This document shows, in pieces, positions 56,164-64,000 of a stretch of DNA of 64,000 nucleotides (the stretch's first letter is position 1; each line of letters starts with the position of its first letter). Below the pieces are notes generated by a model that worked only from the letters and a program-made list of their open reading frames with translations, was not told the DNA's origin and ran no database searches. A program made the translations under genes and the position numbers. This DNA comes from Hymenopus coronatus (taxonomy: Eukaryota; Arthropoda; Insecta; Mantodea; Hymenopodidae), in contig CM060897.1 in assembly GCA_030762935.1 (NCBI GenBank), forward strand, positions 114,592,676 to 114,656,675, in the 5' to 3' direction.

Positions 56164-57023
56164 AAAATCTAATGTGTTCCATTCTCTACATCTCTGCAAC
56201 AAATTATTATTAAAAAGCTTATGCTTCTATTCACTTCATGCTAATCAAAGAAAAAAAATAGCAGAAATAGCCTTATTACTTGATTCCATGTAAGTAGAAA
56301 CGAAATAAGAGAGTATCATAGGTTAAAGTGATAGTCAAAAGCTGGTTGCTATGTGACTGAAGTTCCTTTGCATGGACAGGAGTGGACAAATTTCTATATG
56401 AGAAAAGTATGTTTTTCAAAGCTGAAACCAAAAAACAAAGAATAATACAAAAACGATCAATTCCACGAAAAAAATGCATATAACATAAATTGTGTGTTTT
56501 AATGTGCTCTATATATGTTGTATAGTATATTTTTTCCACCTCAGTTTAGTAATTATGCAAAATTCTGTAAAATACATTTAGATTAAAGTAATCTTCAGAG
56601 CATATTCCCAGAAAATTCAAGATATACGTTTTATATGTCAGGTAAATATCTTTAATAATTGACATTTTAATCAAAATCGTTAGAGCCATTTTTAAGAAAA
56701 TCAAAGTTTTCGAAAAATGTTCCGTCAAAGGGGAGTTGGGTGCGGGGGGATTTTCTTGAAAATCTTCGTGTCGCATCCTTGGAAGATATCAAACTTAAAT
56801 ACCAAGTTGCCAAGTTGCCCACAGACACACGGACACTCACACAAACACACACACATATACACATACGGCCCTTTTTATAAAATTGTTTTTTTTTTTTTTT
56901 TTTTTTTGGATTCAGGGGGATCCAAAACATGTATTTCCGGGAAATGTCGGTATCGAATTTTTGGTGCATTACAATACCTTCTCTATACACTATGTACATA
57001 GTACGTATAGAGAAAGTAAAAAT
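56164..57023 (-). repeat. PH-family copy, complete
   Basis: E end ATGTGTTCCATTCTCTACAT (deletion of the CACATGAC part), TTTAATGTGCTCTATAT, GGGGATTTTCTTGAAAATC, a CA tract with CACACACACATATACACATA, a T22 run, TTTCCGGGAAATGTCGG and the full P palindrome ACTATGTACATAGT at 56990-57003. It abuts SINE-T on the left. Confidence 0.9.
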
Positions 57024-57318
57024 TTACTGTTAGACACTAAAGAACGCGTATTTCCGGTAAATGGGGCGGTAAATGATGCCTGAATATGAAACATTTGAGA
57101 ATATCCACTGTGTTGCTTTTCTATCCTCTGGTCGGCGTAGTTGAAAAGTTGCGAGGCAGTTCGCTTCGACATTTCCTGCATATGAAAAATCCAATATAAA
57201 AGTTGAGAAATACTACATCCGAAATTTATTGCGACGAAAGTAAAGGATTTTAAAGGGATTCGCTCATTTGAAAGCCAATAATTCATATGTTTATCCCTAT
57301 GTTTTAACGCATTAAATT
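57024..57318. other. Unassigned
   Basis: Nothing recognised. Confidence 0.3.
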
Positions 57319-57618
57319 TTACTTTAACTGCACGTACTTTTTACATAGTGTATAGAAAAGGTATTGCACTGTATCTAAAAATTCAATATCGAAGTTTCAG
57401 CAGAAATATATGTTTTAGGGTCCCTTGTATCTAAAAAAATTGTATTTTTAGAAAAAGGTCCTTGCGAGGGATGCGACACGAAGATTTTGAGAAAAGTCCC
57501 CCCCCCCCAAACTACCGTTTACATGGAAAACGTTTCGAAAATTCTGATGTTCTGAAAAATGGCTCTAACAATTTTGATTAAAATACCGTATATTAAAGAT
57601 ATTTTTATGACAAATAAA

Positions 57619-57657
<39 letters not shown>

Positions 57658-58068
57658 CCTGGGAATAGCCTCTAAAGACCCCTTTATTCAGAAATAATTT
57701 TGCTGAATTTTGCGTAACTGGTAAATTGCAAAATATAGACACGATTTTTTCGTGGAATGGGCCATTTCTGAGACATTCCTTGTAATTTGTTTAAGGTTTA
57801 AAATACTTAAACTTTTCTTACACGGAAAGTTGTAACCTCCCGCATATAAACGGATTTCAACCACATGGCAACCAGCGTTCAAGAGATTTGTCATTCATTT
57901 TAGCATAGTGTATTCCCTTATTGTCCTACTTACAAAGAAGCAAGGAATTAAAACAATTTCTGCTAACGTTTATCTCAATTATCATAAATTAGAAGAGCAT
58001 GAATTTTAACAATACTTTGTTACAGCGATGTAGAGAAAGTCATGTGAATGGAACATATCAGATTTTTA
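57319..58068 (+). repeat. PH-family copy, GT tract deleted
   Basis: P end with TACTTTTTACATAGTGTATA. A deletion joins AGAAAAAGGTCC directly to GAGGGATGCGACACG, removing the GT tract and the hairpin. (AT)n at 57622-57653, ACTGGTAAATTGC and the E end GATGTAGAGAAAGTCATGTG with GGAACATATCAG complete it. Confidence 0.88.
57622..57653. repeat. (AT)n microsatellite
   Basis: About 32 bp at the AATGTATATCTTG position of the PH unit, equivalent to the tract at 36245-36281. Confidence 0.9.
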
Positions 58069-58836
58069 CATTCTCCAGTGCATACCAGCTCGCTTAAAAG
58101 CACCATATTTCACGTTTGTAGATAAACTTTCGAGCAGAAGTTGCAGAACTCCACGGGCTAATTCCAATCATACGCCTGTCAGTGCGGTTGTAAGAGAGAG
58201 AGGGCTACCTTCCTTCATTTCTTGCATATTAACGTAAACTGTGAAGGAATCGGACGACATCACTACATGCTGACGTGGAGCATTGCATAGCGTCTTTTAG
58301 TATTACATTACTATAGTCTTATAATAAAAGTTCTCTTCTCTCAATTACAGCAATTACTAAAACTTCTGCAAATAAGCAATGTACGGGATTAACGGCTTTG
58401 CTTCCCTTCCGAAGGAAACCATGCTACAGATTTTTACTTATTTTTACTGGCTCTCCACTTTACAGCAATTTGCCCTTAATTCTTACTTTCAAGACATTCT
58501 TCTCATCCACTTATCCATCTTTCATACCGTTCGTCCTCATGGCCCCATGCTTCTCTCATACCATGTTCTTTTGGTTCTTCCCCGCTTTGTGCTGGCACCA
58601 TTCAATTTAACCCTTAAATGCATGAATTATTTTGCTATATGTGCCGTTCTTCCTCTAATTCGCGAACCGGCAGTTATATCCCTTTCACCGGCACCACAAC
58701 TGAAGAGACTTTAATAGCCGTGATCGTTAGTGCGACACCAAGAGTTCTGTTCATCCATTCAAAGCCAAACGTCGCTTGGAAGTTAACGGGGTTACATTTT
58801 ACTGCAGTTACATGGAGTTTGCTTTTTAAAATATTT
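58069..58836. other. Unassigned
   Basis: A 111-codon plus frame (58379-58714) is pyrimidine-rich and has no recognised domain. TTTACTGGCTCTCCACTTTA (58445) is echoed at about 59897 (TTTACAGGCTCTCCACTTAA) in an otherwise different context. Confidence 0.35.
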
Positions 58837-59673
58837 GATATGTTCCATTCACATAACTTTCTCTAAATCTCTGCAATGAATTATTCTTAAAAAAAATTAT
58901 TCTACTATTTACTTAATGCTAATCGAGAAAAAAATAAGCAGAAAGGGCCATGTTACTTGCTTTCTAATAAGTAGACTGGAAAAGGGAGTGATATAGGCTA
59001 AAGCGATAGGCAAATCTTTAAAATATGGTTGCTATGTGATTGAAGATTCTTTGTTTCTATGGACAGGCGTTCATAGATTCCCGTATGTGAAAAGTTTTAA
59101 GTATTCTAAAGCTGAAACCAATAACAAAGAATATCTAAAAATTGTCAATTCCACGAAAAAATGTATATGACAAATTGTGTGTTTCAACAAAATCTACATA
59201 TTATATGTAATGCGTTTTTGTCTATCTCTTATGATTTACTAAATATGCATACTTCAACAAAATTCATCCAGAATAAAGAGGTCTTCAGAGGATATTCTTA
59301 GAAAATTCAAGATGTACATTTTATTTACGTGTAAGTATCCTTAATATAGGGCATATTTATCGAAATAGAGCCATTTTGAGATTATAAAAATTTTCGAAAA
59401 TATTTCCATGTAAAGGGTAGTTGGGGTGGGAGGATTCGTATCGCATCCTTGGAAGATACTATATTTAAATACCAAGTTTGGTATTTAACGGACTTTTTGT
59501 TTTTGAGCTACGCCGCCCACACACACGCACACACACATTTTCTAAAAATGCTTTTTTGGATAAAGATGGTCATAAAGCACTATTTCCAGTGAAATATCGG
59601 TATCGAATTTTTGGGTGCATTACAATACCTTCTCTATATACCTTGCACATATAACGAGTAGAAAAAATAGAAA
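58837..59673 (-). repeat. PH-family copy, near complete
   Basis: E end ATGTTCCATTCACATAACTT, CAACAAAATCTACAT, AAATACCAAGTTTGGTATTT hairpin (20 nt, perfect 9-bp arms) at about 59468-59487, the ACACACACGCACACACAC tract, TTTCCAGTGAAATATCGG and P end TATACCTTGCACATATAAC. Confidence 0.9.
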
Positions 59674-60055
59674 AAGACTACAAATCTTTATACCTTTACA
59701 ACATAAAGCAGCTATAATTAGCATCATTTTATTGTTGAAAGTTAGTGTAATAAGTAATTAGAAAAAAAAAGTGCATTGGAAATTCTAAACACTTTGATTA
59801 ATCATGTTTGCTCAGATATGCAACACTATGCAATTAAGGGTTTAGACTGTTGAGCCATCGCTCCTCTGACATCTGTTGTATAAGCCCATACTACTTTTAC
59901 TTTTACAGGCTCTCCACTTAACAGCAATATTCCCTTGATCCTGCCTTCCAGAGACTCCTATCAAGTTTGTTGCATATATGCAACACCAAGCAATTAAGGT
60001 TAAGATTCTTTTCGACCACCACTCCTCCGAAATCCGTTGTACATGCCCATACTAC
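59674..60055. repeat. Degenerate direct repeat
   Basis: The segment from ATATGCAACACTATGCAATT to CCCATACTACTTTT (about 59815-59901) recurs, diverged, at about 59974-60060 (ATATGCAACACCAAGCAATT ... CCCATACTACTTTT), spaced about 159 bp. Its nature is unknown; it adjoins the LINE relic. Confidence 0.65.
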
Positions 60056-60640
60056 TTTTTGATATCCCAACCATTTATTGACTAAGTGTATCCAACATGC
60101 AGCAATCTGGATATTCTTATATCTACTTTTATGAGTCCATCCATTTCTATCACCAAAACTATTTTTGGAATTCTATGGTTTATTGTCCAGCTTTTGGACC
60201 CATTAGAAGTATATCTTATGTTATAGTTTGCAAACTTTTCGCTTTGTGCTTCTGATCAAATTCTTATTTCACAGAATACTGTTCAGGGATCTAATCACCT
60301 TACTACCTTGCACAATTCCCTCGATTGATAACATGTTTTTCACAGGTACCAGATTTATCAATTAAGAACCAAGATCGTTAAATACCTCAACAGATTTAAA
60401 CACCACATCATTTTTAGTATATTTTTTGAACTTCCTGCAATTACTATATACTCTGTTTAAATAACATTTATTTTTAATCCACATACTTCAAGTACAACTA
60501 CTTATTTCTGATCATCTATTTTGTAACGTCTTCATCCTGTCCTATTATGACCTGATAATCAGCAAATAACAAAGTGTGCAATTAACGACCATTGATATTG
60601 AGTCCCTACCCCTGTCTGCCTTATTTCACTTTGTCAATAC
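60056..60640 (-). pseudogene. LINE reverse transcriptase relic (motif C to C-terminus)
   Basis: Minus-strand translation, with several stops, gives LFADYQVIIGQDED, where the FADD active-site box of a LINE reverse transcriptase has mutated to FADY (60555-60566). It is followed by LEVCGLKIN and, downstream, EVFNDLGS and IVQGSKVIRSLNSIL with NKNLIRSTKRKVCK. These blocks correspond to the region after the catalytic Asp pair up to the tail seen in animal LINEs (pattern shape: KYLG ... GR/SKxIxxLNSIL ... KxxIYK). Clade cannot be fixed by eye. It is a different element from the 22008 family. Confidence 0.78.
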
Positions 60641-60649
60641 ATCTTAAAA

Positions 60650-61485
60650 ATCTCATTGTTCCATTCACATAACTTTCTTTATATCTCTGCATTAAACTAT
60701 TGTTAAAAAGATTATGCTTCTCTTTGCTTCATGCTAATCTTTTCTCGATTAGCAGCTTAGTCTCATTACTTGCTTCCTTGTAAGCAGAAGCAAAATAAGG
60801 GAGTACCATAGGTTAAAGTGATAGTCAAAAGGTGGTTGCTATGTGACTGAAGTTCCTTTGTTTCTATGGACAGGAGTTGACAAATTTCCGTATGAGAAAA
60901 GTAGATATTTTTTAAAGCTGAAACTAAAAACAAGAAATGTCTCAAAAAAGAAAAAAAGGTACACAATATAATGTGTGTGTGTTCTAATGAGCTCTATATT
61001 TTCTGTCAAGTAAATTTTTATCTGTCTCATACGGTTTGCCAGTTATACAAAATTCCGTAAAATTCATCCAGAATAAAGTAGTCTTCAGAAGCTATTCCCA
61101 GAAAATTCAAGATATACATTTTATTTGTGATGCTTTAATAAGTGGTATTTTAATCAATATCGTTAGAGCCATTTTTAAGAAAAAACAAACCAATTTTTCG
61201 ACAATTTTTCCATGTAAAGTATAGTTAGGGGTGGAGGGATTTAATTGAAAATCTTCGTGTCGCATCCTTGAAAGATATTTGGTATTTAGCCGGCTTTTCG
61301 TTTTTGAGCTATCTTGTCCACAGATATACATACACGCGCAGACAGACACACATACGGACCTTTTTCTAAAAATGCTTCTTGCCGGACTCAGGATGCATAA
61401 AATATTTCGGGTGAAATCTCGGTATCGGTATTTTGAGTATACATTTACTAAATTTGTTGTACATGCGGGCTAGAGAAAGTAAAAA
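60650..61485 (-). repeat. PH-family copy, near complete
   Basis: E end ATTGTTCCATTCACATAACT, CTAATGAGCTCTATATTTT, TTCGTGTCGCATCCTTG, ACACGCGCAGACAGACACAC tract and GGTGAAATCTCGGTATCGG. It has a second-subfamily P end (GTACATGCGGGCTAGAGAAA). It also has an inverted repeat near its E end: AGCATGAAG...-side TGCTAATC next to CTCGATTAGCA. Confidence 0.85.
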
Positions 61486-61720
61486 TATCTTGAGCAGTGT
61501 TTGTAACATCCCACATCTTTGTCTTAGTATTTTGTTGTGGGAAATTCTGATAGTACCTTGTTTTCAATCTTGCCTTATATTCATACATTCTTTTTATGAA
61601 ATGGATTTTAGGGAATTAAGGGTTCCGGAAAAATTATCACACTGCGCCTAGTTGGAACCCGCAATATTATATATTAGAGGTTAACATCGAAATCACTACA
61701 CAACGAAGAGGGAGTTATTG
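61486..61720. other. Unassigned
   Basis: Nothing recognised. Confidence 0.3.
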
Positions 61721-62260
61721 TTTTTAATTGAGCCAGCTGACTCAGACGTTTCGCCCGCAACTGGTAATCGGAAGGTCGTGGGATGGTTCCCTGCGACCAA
61801 CTTCTCTGACTCGTGGGTTTTTTTCGGTGTCACTAGGCGAATACTGGAGAGGATTCTTCATTCCACCGTATTTCCTGTTCCTCCATTTCATCTCCATTTC
61901 TTTCTTTCAAGGTTGCTAATGTCGGCGAGGACTGCAGCGGTGGCGCCCTCTGGTGGAGAAGATTGTTCTGTGAAAACTCACTCTCGGTGGCAGGATGTGA
62001 TTGTGGGTTGTCGGTATACTCAGGGGCGTTTATACAGCCTAAGGCGCGAGCCCTTAGCTCTCACCGCGTCGAGATGGACAGCTTGGGAACTCTCAGGAGC
62101 TCTTCTTGATGGCTCCCTGCCGCAGTTTGGTTCCGACTGCACACTGAAATTGCTCTTATCTCATCCTCTCCTCCCGAGGTCTGATGTTCAAAAGGTCTAT
62201 CACTGGTTGAGGCGTGGAATCCCATTAACTATACTATTGTCTTTTTGTATGTGAGGATAG
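61721..62260 (+). other. GC-rich segment, possible SINE or unknown frame
   Basis: The first 110 bp look like a tRNA-derived head (TGACTCAGACGTTTCGCCC, then AAGGTCGTGGGATGGTTCCC at the B-box position and TCGTGGGTTTTTTTCGG). The remainder is GC-rich, includes GTGGCGCCCTCTGGTGGAG, and holds a 178-codon frame (61718-62254). That frame overlaps the head, so it is unlikely to be a real gene. I do not recognise its product. A composite retroposon is the simplest reading. Confidence 0.4.
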
Positions 62261-62470
62261 CCTTGCGACACGAAATATAAATGCGCCACCAGTCGATTTC
62301 TTCACCATATACAAATAAAGTGCAATTTGATCACATGTTACTTCGAAAACTGATAGCAGATATTACGGCTGTAAGGTATATGGTCTTTGAAAACTCACTT
62401 AAGAGTTTAAACTTTAACCCTTTATTTAAAGTGACCCCATAACCAAACGTCGATCGGATTGGGATTTGGA

Positions 62471-62750
62471 GTCGTCCTCAGTGGTGTAATGGTTACTATT
62501 ACGCGGGTTCAAACCCGGCGCAAGACGATGGATTTTTTCGGACGTAAAAGTCCTTAGTAAGGCTTCCTTCGGAAAGGAAGTAAAGCCGTTGGCCCGTGTC
62601 CTAGATTTAGGACACGTGAAAAAACCTCAAGCCTGATAGATAGACCTCTGAACAATATTAATCGGTCCTTGAAGCCCAATATAGAAAAGGTCGCTAAGAA
62701 CCTTGGTAGTCAAAGAGCGTCCATAAATATATATGTATTTCATTTCATTT
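62471..62750 (+). mobile_element. SINE-E, most complete copy
   Basis: tRNA-like head GTCGTCCTCAGTGGTGTAAT with a B box GGGTTCAAACCCGG, then GATGGATTTTTTCGGACGTA, AAAAGTCC, GGCTTCCTTCGGAAAGGAAG, AAGCCGTTGGCCCGTGTCC, GACACGTGAAAAAACCTCAA and GTCGCTAAGAACCTTGG. The A/T-rich tail is ATAAATATATATGTATTTC followed by ATTTCATTT. About 14 nt between the A and B boxes appear deleted, so this head could not fold as a normal tRNA. Confidence 0.82.
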
Positions 62751-63300
62751 GAGATCTGAAGATCGCGGCGGTCACATTACGTGCACCTTTTTTTAAATTG
62801 TAAAGAATTTAAATGTTCTCAGACCTTGATAAAGGCTTTTCTTGCTTTCATAATTACATTGAATTAGTTGTATTCTATCATTTAGTGATTTAGTGAGTTG
62901 TAGCTTATAAGCTTCTATAGCAGTGAGAATAAAATCGCTAATGTTCTATTCGACCATGGTGACGGTGAACTACAGAAAAGGATAGAAAAAAAAAAGAAAA
63001 AGAAAACCAAACTCCACTACTTGTGCAGTATAGGATTTCTTTTGTTTTTACCCTTCTCAAATATTATAATATTTAAAGCAGTTTAAAGCTTGAAGTGACT
63101 ATATTTTTCTATAATAGATGGTGAACTACGAATGTGTCAACACCAGAGGAATTCATTTCTGTGCCACGATTTTGGTTCAATGTTAACTGGAACTGGAATC
63201 TACATTGCGTCATAATTGCTTTTGTTTAACAGTAGAACTCTGTATTTGATAGAAATGTAATTTCTTTTTCACTCTATTTGGTATATCATATTTGTTTCTT
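62751..63300. other. Unassigned
   Basis: Nothing recognised. Confidence 0.35.
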
Positions 63301-63303
63301 CAT

Positions 63304-63860
63304 TTTTACTTTCTCTACCATGTAAGTATAGTGTGCATAAACAGAGAATTATTGTATTCTTCCCAAAAATGTTATACCACAAATATGTTTTGAAAACTCT
63401 TCAATCCAAAAAGTAGAAAATGTTTGTGTGTATCTATCTGCGAGCAGCATAGCTTAAAATAAAAAAAGTTCGTTAAATCCCAACTTCACAATTACGTTTT
63501 TAATTTCTATTTCCACTTAAATTTGACCGTGGTTTCCCAATATTTATACTTTTCTCAGCTCTGAAGTCGCCATTCGGTTTAATTTTTTGCTTTTTCTCCC
63601 GACCATGAAAAGAACAGCTAACTTCTATATGTTCACATGCTGACCATCTTTAAAGGATTTGACTATCACTTTAGCTTAATGTATTTCTATAATACCCTTT
63701 TATCTACAAGCAAATATGTAATAAAAGCGTTTCTGCTAATGCTTATCTCGATTTGCACGAGATAGATGGAAGTTTATACTTCTATCAGGGAATAGCTTTA
63801 TTTGCAAAATAGGTATAGACAACCACGTGAGTTAGGCCTATAAAAATTTTAATGAGAAAC
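63304..63860 (+). repeat. PH-family copy, shortened
   Basis: P end ACTTTCTCTACCATGTAAGT, TTATACCACAAATATGTTTTG, a very short GT block, AATTACGTTTTTAATTTC, a large central deletion, then AGGATTTGACTATCACTTTA and a decayed E end (AGACAACCACGTGAGTTAGG). Confidence 0.7.
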
Positions 63861-64000
63861 CTTTCCTCGAGACTGCTTCTGAGATCAAATTGTCAGCGTT
63901 CAGGACCCAGAGGTTCGAGGTTTGATTCGCTTTCCCCCACAGAGTCCTAACGTATTTATGTGAAATGCATATATGTGTCTGTGTGTGTGTGTGTGTAAAT
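63861..64000. other. tRNA-like box and GT tract at window end
   Basis: GTTCAGGACCCAGAGGTTCG followed by AGGTTTGATTC resembles the anticodon-to-B-box part of a tRNA-derived head. A (GT)n tract at 63978-63995 follows. Too short to name a family. Confidence 0.35.

Noticed and set aside
54087..58068. Target-site duplications around individual PH copies
   Set aside because: Both ends border A/T runs (TTTTT), so any short repeat is indistinguishable from the run itself.
58379..58714. 111-codon plus frame
   Set aside because: Low-complexity pyrimidine-rich sequence with overlapping frames; no domain and no splice context.

Overview
The window looks like non-coding, transposon-saturated nuclear DNA from an invertebrate animal. 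Support comes from low GC, absence of operon structure, tRNA-headed SINEs, an I/Jockey-type RNase H fragment, mariner relics and LINE 3' ends. An arthropod is the most natural reading and a chelicerate is possible, but nothing fixes the species. I found no intact host gene. Every open frame I could interpret is a transposon relic or lies inside a repeat.

The window is dominated by one interspersed family of about 0.87 kb, here called the PH family (palindrome-hairpin). By eye its copies and fragments cover roughly 28 kb (over 40%), on both strands, from 380 to 63860. A copy starts at the P end with ACTTTCTCTAC and a palindrome centred on ACTATGTACATAGT. It then has a conserved block, a (GT)n tract, a hairpin consensus AAATACCAAACTTGGTATTT and about 500 bp of conserved non-coding AT-rich DNA. 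The E end is TGTAGAGAAAGT, then ATGTG-AATGGAA-CACAT, then CAGATTTTT. P and E therefore share an inverted 12-mer. Copies form head-to-tail arrays (41425-43985 and 47862-51341), a circularly permuted unit and a 755-bp foldback (25524-26278). I see no conserved coding frame. The layout (subterminal inverted repeats, internal microsatellite, 3' hairpin, tandem arrays) resembles non-autonomous Helentron/DINE-1-type elements, but that assignment is inference.

Other elements are scattered or nested among the PH copies: a LINE family with a CCHC C-terminus, a 3' hairpin and an ATTC-repeat end (15327-16144 and 22008-22984, both with exact target duplications, plus 40427-40807); a second LINE reverse-transcriptase relic (60056-60640, minus); an I/Jockey-like RNase H relic (46597-47255, minus); two mariner relics (4898-6101 and 8208-8582); and a possible IS630-like transposase N-terminus (6345-6755). 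There are also SINE-L (tRNA-Leu-like head), SINE-E (a second tRNA-like head with a CTTCCTTC/GGAAGGAAG hairpin), and SINE-T, whose inverted or tandem units are bounded by 73-nt tRNA-like domains and one copy of which has an exact 17-bp target duplication. Two MITE-like elements have TTAA target duplications (27480-27804 and 45073-45758). Long AT, GT and TTA microsatellites are common.

The rest is unique AT-rich sequence with short spurious frames. All boundaries were read by eye; percentages and edges are approximate unless a target duplication fixes them.
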